Shown: piece after piece, positions 1 through 7,995 of the stretch
Layout of the letters: every line of letters starts with the position of its first letter
Position numbering within the stretch: position 1 is the stretch's first letter
Assembly: GCA_004173185.1 (NCBI GenBank)
Contig: SEFZ01000002.1
Location: forward strand, 124,001 to 188,000
Length of the DNA stretch: 64,000 nucleotides
Source of the DNA: Sphingomonadales bacterium
GTDB taxonomy: Bacteria > Pseudomonadota > Alphaproteobacteria > Sphingomonadales > Sphingomonadaceae
Direction: 5' to 3'
Made by a program: the position numbers and the translations under genes
The notes under the pieces: model-generated
What the model saw: only the letters and a program-made list of their open reading frames with translations
The model's database searches: none
What the model was told of the DNA's origin: nothing

Positions 1-299
1 ACGCGCAGCAGCTTGCCGTCGTTGAGCAGCAGATCGATGCTGTTTGGGCGATTGACCGAATAGCCGGAGATCTTCTCGATCTTGACGCAATCGTCCGCCT
101 TTTTTTCGCGCAGCGGAATGGGGGCGGGGGATCGCATCACGAAGGTCGTCGTGATGGTGACGCGCGGAACGTGGACGGTGGCCTGCTGCTGCTGCTGGAA
201 AAGCTCGAGCACGCGCGCCCATTCGGGCGGCTGGGTGTCAACACCCGGCGCGGCGAGAAAAAGCAGAAAGGAAGCTGCGGCAAACGGCGTGTTCAACAT
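1..299 (-). CDS. Secreted hypothetical protein, 3' part cut by window edge
   Basis: The visible part reads leftward from an ATG and begins MLNTPFAAASFLLFLAAPG, a typical Sec signal peptide with a short hydrophobic core. A Q/P-rich stretch follows, including a run of five glutamines. The visible mature region contains D-D-C-V-K-I-E-K and then a segment ending in L-L-L-N-D-G-K-L-L-R, still open at base 1. I do not recognise the family. It resembles small periplasmic proteins of unknown role that are common in sphingomonads, but that is an impression only. It is divergent from the flavin oxidase gene to its right. Confidence 0.6.
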   Translation of the reverse strand, partial: MLNTPFAAASFLLFLAAPGVDTQPPEWARVLELFQQQQQATVHVPRVTITTTFVMRSPAPIPLREKKADDCVKIEKISGYSVNRPNSIDLLLNDGKLLR

Positions 300-386
300 G
301 TCGGGTATCGCTTGTACGCCAGAGTCTTGAACAGTCGATGAACTGCCGGGTGAATTGGGGTGTGTGCCGTGCTACCTGCCCAGCCC

Positions 387-1835
387 ATGTTGACCGCGCA
401 AGCCCAGCTCGTCGAAACCGTCCGCCAGCGCTTTGGCGCGAAAGCGGTTACCACCGATCCCGATACGATCGCGCCATGGCTCAGCGATTGGCGCGGGCGC
501 TATCGGGGTAATGCCCCGGCGATGCTGACGCCCGGATCACGCGATGAAGTCGCCGCGATGGTCACGCTGGCGGCGGAGGCGCGCGTGGCCTTGGTGCCGC
601 AGGGCGGGAATAGCGGGATGGTCGGCGGGGCGACGCCGCCGGCGGACGGATCGGCGCTTTTGCTTTCGCTGCGCCGGATGAATGCGATCCGCGCCATGCA
701 CCCGGAATCCAATCTGGCGATTGCCGAAGCAGGCGTGATCCTTGCCGATTTCCGGGACGCAGCCGAGCAGGCAGGACGTCGCTTCCCGCTCGATCTTGGC
801 GCGCGGGGCAGTGCGACGATGGGCGGGCTGGTCTCGACCAATGCCGGGGGCACGCAGGTTCTGCGTTTCGGCACGATGCGCAGCCTTGTCGCAGGGGTCG
901 AGGCAGTGCTGCCCGATGGCTCGATCCATGACGGGCTGGCCCCGCTCAAGAAAGACAATCGCGGCTATGATCTCAACCAGCTTCTGATCGGGGCCGAGGG
1001 CACGCTCGGTATCGTCACGGCTGCCACGCTGCGGCTGGTGCCTGCGATGGTCTCGCGCGCAGTCGCGTGGGTGGGGATGGAAAGTCCGGCCAGGGCGCTG
1101 GCCCTGCTCCGCGCGATCGAAGCCAAGACCAATGCAGTGGAGAGCTTCGAGATATTGCCCGCGCCGGTGCTCGATCTCGTGGTCGGCCATATCCCCGGCA
1201 CCCGCGCCCCGCTCGAATCGCGCCACGCATGGCATGTGCTGATCGAAGCGGTGTCGACCGATCCTGCCGAGGAAGCCCCTGCGGCTCTGCTCGAACGGCT
1301 GCTGGCCCCGGCGCTCGAATCGGGGCTTGCGGGCGATGCGGTGATTGCGGCGAGCGAGGCGCAGGCGGATGCGTTCTGGAAGATTCGCCACTCAATCTCC
1401 GAATCGGAGCGCGCGGCCGGCCCGGCCGTGCAGCACGATATTTCGGTTCCGGTCGATGATATGCCGCGCTTCATGATCGAGGGCGGGGCGGAGGCCGAGC
1501 GGGCTTTTCCCGGCACGCGCACGATTGCCTATGGCCATCTCGGCGACGGCAATGTCCATTTTCACGTTCGCGCGCCGCAGGGCACCGATCCCGAACTTTT
1601 CTATGCAAGCCAGGCACCTGCGATCACCCGGCTGGTCCATGACATGGTCGTGGCGGCGGGCGGATCTATCTCGGCAGAGCATGGAATCGGGCAGATGAAA
1701 CGTGCCGAACTGGAACGTCTGGGGCCGCCGAGCCGCATCGCTGCGCTGAGAGCGATCAAGGCGGCGCTCGATCCCCGCGGGATTCTCAATCCGGGCAAAC
1801 TCGTTGCGCTTGCGCCCGACGCCGCCACACCATAG
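387..1835 (+). CDS. FAD-binding oxidase (GlcD / D-2-hydroxyacid dehydrogenase type)
   Basis: A 482-residue flavoprotein of the FAD-linked oxidase family (PCMH-type FAD domain plus FAD-oxidase C-terminal domain), which oxidises 2-hydroxyacids such as D-lactate, glycolate or D-2-hydroxyglutarate. The FAD/pyrophosphate loop P-Q-G-G-N-S-G-M-V-G-G lies about 70 residues in. The C-terminal half carries the family signatures H-L-G-D-G-N-V-H-F-H and S-A-E-H-G-I-G-Q-M-K, whose histidines are typical metal or substrate ligands. A GTG 27 bases upstream is also in frame, but the ATG gives the usual MLTAQ-type start. No strong Shine-Dalgarno is visible for either. The exact hydroxyacid cannot be read from sequence. 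Confidence 0.85.
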   Translation: MLTAQAQLVETVRQRFGAKAVTTDPDTIAPWLSDWRGRYRGNAPAMLTPGSRDEVAAMVTLAAEARVALVPQGGNSGMVGGATPPADGSALLLSLRRMNAIRAMHPESNLAIAEAGVILADFRDAAEQAGRRFPLDLGARGSATMGGLVSTNAGGTQVLRFGTMRSLVAGVEAVLPDGSIHDGLAPLKKDNRGYDLNQLLIGAEGTLGIVTAATLRLVPAMVSRAVAWVGMESPARALALLRAIEAKTNAVESFEILPAPVLDLVVGHIPGTRAPLESRHAWHVLIEAVSTDPAEEAPAALLERLLAPALESGLAGDAVIAASEAQADAFWKIRHSISESERAAGPAVQHDISVPVDDMPRFMIEGGAEAERAFPGTRTIAYGHLGDGNVHFHVRAPQGTDPELFYASQAPAITRLVHDMVVAAGGSISAEHGIGQMKRAELERLGPPSRIAALRAIKAALDPRGILNPGKLVALAPDAATP

Positions 1836-1895
1836 ACCGCGCATCCGCATTTCAAGTTATTTGCAGATTTTTTCGCTTCCAGTCTTCAGGAGAGT

Positions 1896-2687
1896 ATGAT
1901 GGCCAGCGCGCCACAGCAATCGCTTCCCTTGTTCTACAATGAACTTGAGCCGCTTTCGAGCCAGGCGCATGCCGATTTCAAAATCCGTATCGCAGACAAG
2001 GCACCGTTTCTCGCCAATCACCACGCCGTGCCGATCACGGTCGAGGAATTCCCGGCCGTGCAGCGCTTCATGCCGATCGTATTCTCGGCCGGCGATGATC
2101 CCATCCCGCTGGGCCTGATGGGCCTGAACGAAGGCGTGAACGTTTATTTCGACGCCGAGGGCAGCCTGCTCGACAAGGAACAGAATTTCTACGTGCCGGC
2201 CTATGTCCGTCGTTATCCTTGCATGCTCGCCCGCCTGCGTCCTGACGCCGACGAGCTTTCGCTGTGCTTCGATCCGACCGCAGGGACGATCGGCCAGTTC
2301 GAGGACGGCGAGGCGCTGTTCGAGAATGGCGAGCCGACTCAGGTGGTTAAGGACATTCTGGCGTTCAACGAACAGTTCGAGCAGGCCGGTCAGCGCACCA
2401 GCATGTTCATGCAGGAGCTGAAAGAGCTGGATCTGCTGACCGAGGGCGAGACTTCGATCCAGCCCGAAGCCACCGATCAGCCCTTCGTCTATCGCGGTTT
2501 CCAGATCGTCGATGAGAAGAAGCTCAACGAACTGCGTGGCGATCAGCTTCGCAAGATGGTGCAGAACGGCATGCTGCCGCTCATTTATGCGCACCTCTTC
2601 TCGCTGCAGCTGATGCGCGACATTTTCGCGTTGCAGATGCGCCAGGGCAAGTTGCCGCAGCCGCAGCTCGTTCCGCCGGTCGCATAA
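1896..2687 (+). CDS. SapC family protein
   Basis: A protein of about 263 residues of the SapC family (named after a Campylobacter surface-layer-associated protein), common in sphingomonads and of unclear function. The recognisable core is L-N-E-G-V-N-V-Y-F in the first half followed by V-P-A-Y-V-R-R-Y-P. There is no signal peptide or membrane segment. CAGGAG precedes two adjacent ATG codons; the second (1899) has the better spacing. The stop codon overlaps the start of the cytochrome b561 gene by one base, so the two are probably translated together. Confidence 0.85.
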   Translation: MMASAPQQSLPLFYNELEPLSSQAHADFKIRIADKAPFLANHHAVPITVEEFPAVQRFMPIVFSAGDDPIPLGLMGLNEGVNVYFDAEGSLLDKEQNFYVPAYVRRYPCMLARLRPDADELSLCFDPTAGTIGQFEDGEALFENGEPTQVVKDILAFNEQFEQAGQRTSMFMQELKELDLLTEGETSIQPEATDQPFVYRGFQIVDEKKLNELRGDQLRKMVQNGMLPLIYAHLFSLQLMRDIFALQMRQGKLPQPQLVPPVA

Positions 2688-3223
2688 TGCAGATGGAGCG
2701 CGGCAATCGGTATAGCCGGGGGGCGATTGCCTTCCACTGGACTATTGCCGCGCTCGTCCTGTTCAATCTCTGGCTGGGCCTGTTCCACGATTCGCTGCCG
2801 CGCGAGTGGAAGGTCATGCCGATCCACAAGTCCGTGGGCATCACTATCCTGGTGCTGACGGTCGGCCGGATCGCCTGGCGGCTGATGCACAAGCCGCCTT
2901 CGCTGCCCGATCTGATGCCCGCATGGGAAAAGATGGCGGCGAGAGCCTCGCATTTCCTTCTCTACGCCCTGCTGCTGATCCTGCCGCTCACCGGCTGGCT
3001 GCTCTCGTCCAACCCTGAGAAGCCACGTCCGATCGACTGGTTCTTCCTGTTCAAGCTGCCGGTGCTGCCCGCCACGCCGGACATCGCCCGTGCCGCGCAT
3101 CAGGCGCATGAGGTACTGGGCCTGACGATGGCCGCGCTGGTGGTGATCCATATCGCCGCGGCGCTGCGTCACCATTTCCTGCTGCGTGACAATGTGCTCG
3201 CGCGCATGCTTCCGTGGCGCTGA
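2687..3223 (+). CDS. Cytochrome b561 family protein
   Basis: A 178-residue integral membrane b-type cytochrome. Four hydrophobic helices are visible. The haem-ligand histidines are placed as expected: F-H-W in helix 1, H-K-S-V-G at the start of helix 2, a His near the start of helix 3 (A-S-H-F-L-L-Y), and a final helix with H-E-V-L-G-L and V-I-H-I. Family members pass electrons between quinones and periplasmic acceptors, or act as superoxide:quinone oxidoreductases. The start is the ATG overlapping the SapC stop (TAATG), which indicates translational coupling. Confidence 0.85.
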   Translation: MQMERGNRYSRGAIAFHWTIAALVLFNLWLGLFHDSLPREWKVMPIHKSVGITILVLTVGRIAWRLMHKPPSLPDLMPAWEKMAARASHFLLYALLLILPLTGWLLSSNPEKPRPIDWFFLFKLPVLPATPDIARAAHQAHEVLGLTMAALVVIHIAAALRHHFLLRDNVLARMLPWR

Positions 3224-3278
3224 AAAAGCCCGCAAAGCATCGGCTGATCGTCAAGTAAGCACGGCTTCTCGCAGCCCC

Positions 3279-3306
3279 TTGAACTATCTGCCCTTTCACT
3301 TATATT
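3279..3306 (+). promoter_or_regulatory. Sigma-70-type promoter of the candidate small RNA
   Basis: TTGAAC (-35) is followed after 16 bases by TATATT (-10), a near-consensus pair in an otherwise gene-free interval. A start site near 3313 would give a transcript of about 105 nt ending at the downstream terminator. Confidence 0.5.
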
Positions 3307-3312
3307 TGGTCT

Positions 3313-3418
3313 TGTACGGCTTCGTGTTCCCCCTTTCGCGAGGCAGTACGGCACACCTTCGGGTGTGTCTCCTCCCTGAACCTTGGCCACCTCGTGGGTA
3401 ACCGCGAGGTGGTTTTTT
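3313..3418 (+). ncRNA. Candidate trans-acting sRNA with anti-Shine-Dalgarno loop
   Basis: The interval between the cytochrome b561 gene and the convergent amidohydrolase holds a complete sRNA architecture. A promoter-like pair lies upstream. A 6-bp CACACC/GGTGTG stem (3352-3367) is closed by a UUCG tetraloop. An unpaired pyrimidine stretch TCTCCTCCC (3368-3376) follows, then a strong intrinsic terminator. The CUCCUCCC sequence is complementary to Shine-Dalgarno regions and is a hallmark of several alphaproteobacterial sRNA families. The 5' end is inferred. I cannot assign it to a named family without a covariance-model search. Confidence 0.55.
3387..3418 (+). terminator. Rho-independent terminator of the sRNA
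   Basis: CCACCTCG pairs with CGAGGTGG around a 10-base loop and is followed immediately by six T residues. Confidence 0.85.
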
Positions 3419-3455
3419 ATGTGCTGTCTATTCGGCCGGCTTTACTGGGGTGCCG

Positions 3456-4301
3456 CTACTCGGCGGCAAGGGCAGCGGGTGCGGCTTCGTCGGCAAGCGC
3501 GTCGATGATCGCGCGGAGCATCGCTACAGCGGCGTTGAGACCCGGCCCGGGCTGATCGAGCGCCGCGTCCAGATACAGCGTCCGATCGAACTCAAGCTGG
3601 ATCGCATGGACATTGTGGCGCGGATCGCCGTGCTTCTCCAATATGTGCCCGCCCGAATAGGGGGCGTTGGCGACGCAGGCGACGCCATGTGCCCGCGCAA
3701 CGCCTTCGATCCGCCCCGTGAAGCGCGCCGCTGCCGATCTGCCGAATCGATCCCCCAAAACGAGTCGCGGCGCATAGCCCGGTTCGCCCAGCGGCGGCAT
3801 CGAGTGCACGTCGAGGAGCACCGCCACGCCGAATCGCGATCGTGCGGCGGCCAGAGCGGCGGCGACAGCGTCATGATAGGGCCGGTGATCGTCGCGGATC
3901 CGCGTCTCGACTTCTTCCGCCGATAACCGCCGCGACCAGATATCGCCCGAATTGCCCACGCGGCGTGGCACCAGCCCCAATCCGCTGCGCAATTTGGCCG
4001 ATAGCGGCGGGCCGCCGGCGCGTGCGCCATCGTCCAGCCGGGGATCGCGCTCCAGTTCGCTGCGGTTGAGATCGATCCACGCACGCGGGCGCTCCGCCAC
4101 AAACAAAGTCTCGCTCTCCCGCGCGCCCAGCGCGATCGAATCGGCGTAGCGATCCTCAAGCGCCCGGATCGCGATCAGCGGCACGCGCAGCGCCGCGCGC
4201 AGCGGCAGAGGATATTCCCGTCCGGCATGCGGCACCGACAGCACGACCGGGCTGATCGGTTGTTTTGGCCCATAGCGCTCGAACGAGGGGGACGTGGTCA
4301 C
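3456..4301 (-). CDS. N-formylglutamate amidohydrolase family protein
   Basis: A 281-residue protein of the N-formylglutamate amidohydrolase family, Zn-dependent enzymes that release formate from N-formylglutamate (the last step of one histidine-degradation route) or act on related N-acyl amino acids. The N-terminal S-V-P-H-A-G-R and central L-L-D-V-H-S-M-P-P motifs are the characteristic metal-site segments, and the G-D-P-R-H-N-V-H-A-I-Q-L-E-F stretch near the C-terminus is also typical. The start is GTG without a clear ribosome-binding site. No hut genes lie beside it, so a true role in histidine catabolism is uncertain. Confidence 0.85.
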   Translation of the reverse strand: MTTSPSFERYGPKQPISPVVLSVPHAGREYPLPLRAALRVPLIAIRALEDRYADSIALGARESETLFVAERPRAWIDLNRSELERDPRLDDGARAGGPPLSAKLRSGLGLVPRRVGNSGDIWSRRLSAEEVETRIRDDHRPYHDAVAAALAAARSRFGVAVLLDVHSMPPLGEPGYAPRLVLGDRFGRSAAARFTGRIEGVARAHGVACVANAPYSGGHILEKHGDPRHNVHAIQLEFDRTLYLDAALDQPGPGLNAAVAMLRAIIDALADEAAPAALAAE

Positions 4302-4398
4302 GAAGCAAGACTAAACCTGCCTCCGGCACCCGGCAATCCACGGCTGGAAAATCTTAAGGGCTTTGGGGTAAGAGGGGCCAGAACATTGGGGCGGGAAC

Positions 4399-4773
4399 AT
4401 GATCCGGATTTTGCTGGCCGAAGACGATCGCGTGATGCGGGAATATCTGACCCGTGCGCTCGAGCGTTCGGGCTATGCGGTAAGCGCGGTGGATCGCGGC
4501 ACAGAAGCGATCCCCTTGCTCGAGAATGAGCGATTCGATTTGCTGCTGACCGATATCGTGATGCCCGAGATGGACGGGATCGAACTGGCGCAAAAGGCCA
4601 GCGAGATCGCGCCGGACATGCGCGTGATGTTTATCACCGGCTTTGCGGCCGTCACGCTCAAGGCCGGCAAGCAGATGCCTCAGGCACGAATCCTCTCCAA
4701 GCCCTTCCATTTGCGCGATTTAGTGCTTGAGGTGGACCGGTTGTTCGAAGCTGAAAATGCCAGTCTGAATTAA
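4399..4773 (+). CDS. cpdR: CpdR-type single-domain response regulator
   Basis: A 124-residue stand-alone receiver domain. The acidic pocket is L-A-E-D-D near the N-terminus, the phospho-acceptor is Asp52 (L-L-T-D-I-V-M-P-E-M-D-G), and the conserved Lys is Lys101 (S-K-P-F). In Caulobacter and relatives CpdR, when unphosphorylated, recruits ClpXP to the pole to degrade CtrA and other cell-cycle proteins; phosphorylation by the CckA-ChpT relay switches it off. The TDIVMPEMDGIELA and ILSKPFHLRDLV segments match the alphaproteobacterial CpdR type. A GGGGCGGGAAC stretch precedes the ATG. Confidence 0.85.
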   Translation: MIRILLAEDDRVMREYLTRALERSGYAVSAVDRGTEAIPLLENERFDLLLTDIVMPEMDGIELAQKASEIAPDMRVMFITGFAAVTLKAGKQMPQARILSKPFHLRDLVLEVDRLFEAENASLN

Positions 4774-4831
4774 TATCGCTCGGAGCGCTTGCGTGGGGCA
4801 GCAACCCTCGCTAGAGGCGTCCGACCATTGA

Positions 4832-4906
4832 GGGCGTGTAGCTCAGTGGTAGAGCACTGTGTTGACATCGCAGGGGTCGCAAGTTCAATCCTTGCCACGC
4901 CCACCA
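4832..4906 (+). tRNA. tRNA-Val (anticodon GAC)
   Basis: A complete cloverleaf: the acceptor GGGCGTG pairs with CACGCCC; the D-arm contains AGCTCAGTGGTAGAGC; the anticodon stem CTGTG/CGCAG encloses loop TTGACAT with GAC at 4864-4866; the T-arm contains GTTCAATC. A discriminator A and an encoded CCA follow. GAC reads GUC valine codons. Its 3' end borders an accessory segment, a usual integration site for mobile elements. Confidence 0.95.
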
Positions 4907-4913
4907 TTAAAAA

Positions 4914-4945
4914 CCCCGCTGGCCCAATGGGTTAGCGGGGTTTTT
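4914..4945 (+). terminator. Rho-independent terminator after tRNA-Val
   Basis: CCCCGCT pairs with AGCGGGG across a 13-base loop and is followed by TTTTT, eight bases beyond the tRNA CCA end. Confidence 0.85.
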
Positions 4946-5295
4946 GTTAGCCCCGATCATCTTCGTTTCCTGATGGCTTGCGCGCGATTTGCGTGTTGAG
5001 GTTCGTCCTGTAGGCGGCAGCGGGGTCCCACGCCGGTCTGTGGCCGAGGATTTCGTCCATGTTCAGGGCAGGGATCGGAGCGCGAGTGACCAAAAGATCG
5101 CAGAGCACCTTTTGAAAATGGTGCCTCGGCAACTGGTGGATGTCGCTACTCGGTTTCGAAGCTGGCCCCTTCGGGGCGGAATCATCACCAGCTGAGTTGG
5201 GTAGCTAGCGTCGTTCGTCATTCTTAGAGTCCTTTTCAGATGTCGCCTGGGGCGGCTGGGGTTCACAAACTAATCGGATTGTATGGGCGTCTTCT
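4946..5295. other. Gene-poor interval downstream of tRNA-Val
   Basis: No convincing gene is visible. The minus strand is open from about 5190 to 4947 and would encode an 80-residue tail containing M-D-E-I-L-G-H-R-P and ending in S-G-N-E-D-D-R-G. No start with a ribosome-binding site and no recognisable domain are present. It could be the remnant of a gene of the former integrated element. Confidence 0.35.
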
Positions 5296-5736
5296 CTATG
5301 CGCGTAGGACGGTCACGGCCGCATGGTGCTGTCGGATTATCGGGTGAAGCGAAGGACCGGCCTTCTTCATGAGCTCGGCGATCACGTCCGATACCCGAGC
5401 CAACATCGCATCAGTAAGTTCGTGGGCCGTAGTCCCGTCGAGAGCTTCGGGTCGCAGCGCCAAAATAAGGTCGATGCCGTCGAGCTCGACGGTGACGGCC
5501 AAATATCGGGGGGCGTCCCTGTTAGCGGCACGGACCGCGTAGCGGACGTCGCGCTCGCCATTGTACTTCGCGGACACGGCGAGGCATGCTTGCAAGACGG
5601 GAATGCGAGCTTCCAGCACTCTGGATTCGGCGTAGGGGTCGTCAGGGGTTGGTTGATTAGTCACGTTCTTAGTCCCGTGCTGGGTTGGTTGTTTGCGGAC
5701 GACCTTTTTGGCGTCGCTCATTTTCCTGTTTGGCAT
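5296..5736 (-). CDS. Hypothetical protein (146 aa), accessory segment
   Basis: I do not recognise the family. The chosen ATG gives MPNRKMSDAKKVVRKQ and has GAGGAA about nine bases upstream; an in-frame extension upstream lacks such support. After a basic, polar 30-residue start the protein has an acidic/hydrophobic core (A-V-T-V-E-L-D-G-I-D-L-I-L-A-L-R) and a helical C-terminus (D-A-M-L-A-R-V-S-D-V-I-A-E-L). There is no signal peptide or membrane segment. The core plus C-terminus resembles a stretch in the N-terminal third of the 338-residue protein upstream, so the two may share a domain. They lie in tandem, 230 bp apart. Confidence 0.55.
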   Translation of the reverse strand: MPNRKMSDAKKVVRKQPTQHGTKNVTNQPTPDDPYAESRVLEARIPVLQACLAVSAKYNGERDVRYAVRAANRDAPRYLAVTVELDGIDLILALRPEALDGTTAHELTDAMLARVSDVIAELMKKAGPSLHPIIRQHHAAVTVLRA

Positions 5737-5966
5737 TGGTCGCAGTTCCTCGTCGTGCTGGGCTCTTGGGGAAATTCTACCAGCGACATCGAGAGCCGTG
5801 ACCCGACTTGTGCAAAAATGGCGCCTTTGCGTATTTTTTTGTGTAGGTTGATCTTGCCGGTGGCGATGGGCGCGAAAAATAAGACGATCGCGCGGGCCGA
5901 AAAAAAAGGGGCGGCCCAGCCGCAGGGACGCCTGGTTGGCATCCACTGCGACGCTGTTCGAAGCCG

Positions 5967-6983
5967 TCATGCGCGGGCGATGTGGGCTTGCAGCTCATTG
6001 GCCTTGATGAACCGCCGGCACACCCGCAGTTTGACATCGGTCATATAGCCGTAGCGCTCTCTGAGCGACGTGACGCGCGCGCTGGCGAGGGCTGGGTGAT
6101 TGACGACCGTCGTCGCAGAGCGGCCGATGAGCGCCGCCATCCCGTCCTCCGACAGGAGCTCATCGACCCGGAGGTGTGTTCCGACCAGGAAGGCGGGAGG
6201 ATTCGCGGTCGATACGTGGCCGATCACCTCGATCCTGCCTTCGGTCGCCGAGATGCCGATCCGGGAATCGCCGTGGTCAGCCGAATGTTCGCCCCCGAGG
6301 TTGATGAAGCGTTCGCAAGAGAGCATGCGCGACGCGATCTCGCCAATCGTCAGGCCATGCGCGGCGATCACGGCCTCCGCCATCGCGTCGATTTCGAGGA
6401 CGGCGTCGTTCGCCGCGAGGAGTTCGCGTCGTGCTGCCCGCCTGCGCTGGTCCTGGGCGAGGCTGCGGATGTCGCCTGTGAGCCCGCGACCGCTATAGTC
6501 GCGCAGTCGCACGATCTCGGGCTCTAGCATCGGCCCGAGTATCTCGATCTTCGCTTCCAAGCGGATGTCATTCCAATGGAACTTCCAGCCGAGCGGAAGC
6601 GGTTCCATCTCGAGCGACACGAGGCGCATTCCGCTGCCTGCGCGCTTCACGGCCGCCTGCACGCGGACCCGGACAGATCGAAGGCGGTCGACGAACTTAT
6701 CCGACCGAGCCGTAGCTTCGGCCACGCGGTCGATGATCAAGTCGGCGAGGTGGGCGCCATTTAGATTTTTCGTCTCGATCGACTTAGTGGACAGGCGGAG
6801 CATCATGTGGTCCATTTGGATTGATAGCACGGTCTCAGGGCTGCCCCCGTTATAGTCATCTTCCAGCTCGACCGTGGCAACGAGCGAGTCCGGAACCATT
6901 GTAAGTACAAGCTCTCTCAGGAGAGCCTCTTGGGCGGGATCCGGGGCGCTAATGGTGTTATTGCTGTTCACTTTTGACTCCAT
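5967..6983 (-). CDS. Hypothetical protein (338 aa), accessory segment
   Basis: An uncharacterised soluble protein. The start is taken at the ATG giving MESKVNSNNTIS; 70 upstream in-frame codons are compositionally odd (C- and K-rich) and probably non-coding. The N-terminal third has V-A-T-V-E-L-E followed by M-D-H-M-M-L-R-L and a helix A-D-L-I-I-D-R-V-A-E-A, similar in layout to the 146-residue protein downstream. The middle holds an Arg-rich helix (D-Q-R-R-R-A-A-R-R-E-L-L), and the C-terminal part contains V-G-T-H-L-R-V-D-E-L-L-S and a basic Y-M-T-D-V-K-L-R-V-C-R-R-F tail. No catalytic motif is evident. It could belong to a cargo operon of the tRNA-adjacent element. Confidence 0.55.
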   Translation of the reverse strand: MESKVNSNNTISAPDPAQEALLRELVLTMVPDSLVATVELEDDYNGGSPETVLSIQMDHMMLRLSTKSIETKNLNGAHLADLIIDRVAEATARSDKFVDRLRSVRVRVQAAVKRAGSGMRLVSLEMEPLPLGWKFHWNDIRLEAKIEILGPMLEPEIVRLRDYSGRGLTGDIRSLAQDQRRRAARRELLAANDAVLEIDAMAEAVIAAHGLTIGEIASRMLSCERFINLGGEHSADHGDSRIGISATEGRIEVIGHVSTANPPAFLVGTHLRVDELLSEDGMAALIGRSATTVVNHPALASARVTSLRERYGYMTDVKLRVCRRFIKANELQAHIARA

Positions 6984-7358
6984 TTCATTCGAACGGTGTG
7001 TTCGCAAATCAATTTCATCTGTGACTTGTCTCAGGCCAACTGGTCGGTCGGGGACCATCGACGTCTGTATGTTCTTCGGCGGATCACAAATTTTTCGACT
7101 CTTGGGAGTCTCGCAGAAAATCTTTCGATCAAAAGCGTCGCGGCTTCGTAAATGTAATAGCATCAGGTTGATGTGTTTCGGTACGAGCCACATTCCAAGT
7201 CTATAGTCGTCCGGGTTCTATTCCGATGGGCGCAGGATAGTTCAATCAGCCAAGCCTTCGGCATCGCCCAAGACCCGATGTGACGGTGCCAAGGGGCCAG
7301 TAATAGTCGGACCGCGATGCTCGGAGTGTCTGACGGTGAGCGTAGACGGCGTGCCGGG
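6984..7358. other. Intergenic stretch, probable promoter region
   Basis: The interval is more AT-rich than its surroundings and separates two leftward genes. A small inverted repeat GACTC-TTGG-GAGTC sits at 7097-7110 without a T-tract. No gene or recognisable operator is apparent; it presumably carries the promoter of the 338-residue gene. Confidence 0.4.
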
Positions 7359-7670
7359 TCAGACTCGCACTGGAACGCTACTGCGGTACGAGCAGCGGTT
7401 ACCGCCGTTGTACCAATCAAGCGTTGCCGCCATGCTCAGCTGATCAAGAACCCGCGCGCCGTCAGCGACAGTTAGGTGTATCACCTCTGGTGCTGCTGCG
7501 GGACAGACGATCGAGGCGATGTGCGTCAGGTAATTAGTAGGCGCTCCGCCGGTTTGCTGCTGCCACCATTGTCCACCTAGCAAGGAGGCGGTCAGCAGCA
7601 AGGCGGCAGCCTTGAAGCAAAATGGCCAGTGCCGGATGCGGCGAGCCTCAGCCCTCATTCTATGTAACAA
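7359..7670 (-). CDS. Small membrane-anchored hypothetical protein
   Basis: A protein of about 103 residues with no family that I recognise. A TTG codon is preceded by GGAGGAG at ideal spacing; an ATG 12 bases downstream (7658) is the alternative. A short basic N-terminus (M-R-A-E-A-R-R-I-R-H-W) leads into one hydrophobic segment (F-K-A-A-A-L-L-L-T-A-S-L-L-G-G), then an outward part beginning W-W-Q-Q-Q-T-G-G with two cysteines. This fits a type II membrane protein or an uncleaved lipoprotein-like anchor. It lies between the hypothetical pair and the relaxase fragment. Confidence 0.45.
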   Translation of the reverse strand: MLHRMRAEARRIRHWPFCFKAAALLLTASLLGGQWWQQQTGGAPTNYLTHIASIVCPAAAPEVIHLTVADGARVLDQLSMAATLDWYNGGNRCSYRSSVPVRV

Positions 7671-7995
7671 CTTTTTTCTCCTCCGGATAATATGCGGTTC
7701 CCAACCAGCCCCTATCTCGCTCTTTATGGGCAGAGCCGTGAGGGTGCCTGACTGGTCGAGCGGCCACACTCCTCACTCGGCTATGCCCCCCCCGGCGGCG
7801 TTCGACGCCGAACTCGAAAAGCAACGGGCGGGTTTAAACCCGCCCGTTGCTTCCCCTGCGCTCATGCGCGACGACATCGGTCGGTCTCTGGTTGCCACTG
7901 GATGAAAGACGGGGGTCACGTCAGCTCTATCACGATCGCCCGTTCAATATCCGTTATGCTGTCCACCAGCACACCAGCCGCTACACGCCTGGCTC
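7671..7995. other. Intergenic region containing a long perfect palindrome
   Basis: The interval separates the small membrane protein from the relaxase fragment and has no convincing gene. Its outstanding element is a perfect palindrome (listed separately). Sequence just before the relaxase fragment is open in its frame but does not resemble the relaxase N-terminus. Confidence 0.5.
7819..7852. repeat. Perfect 34-bp palindrome
   Basis: The left arm AAGCAACGGGCGGGTTT is followed directly by its exact reverse complement. The centre is TTTAAA and there is no spacer. No T-tract follows on either side, so it is a poor fit for an intrinsic terminator. It lies about 140 bp before the relaxase fragment, where plasmid transfer origins often carry inverted repeats; a recombination or protein-binding site is also possible. 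Confidence 0.9.

Noticed and set aside
4947..5190. Possible integrase remnant after tRNA-Val
   Set aside because: The open frame has no tyrosine-recombinase motif (no R-H-R-Y pattern), so it was not called an integrase.
7097..7110. GACTC-TTGG-GAGTC inverted repeat as a terminator
   Set aside because: The stem is only 5 bp and no T run follows on either strand.
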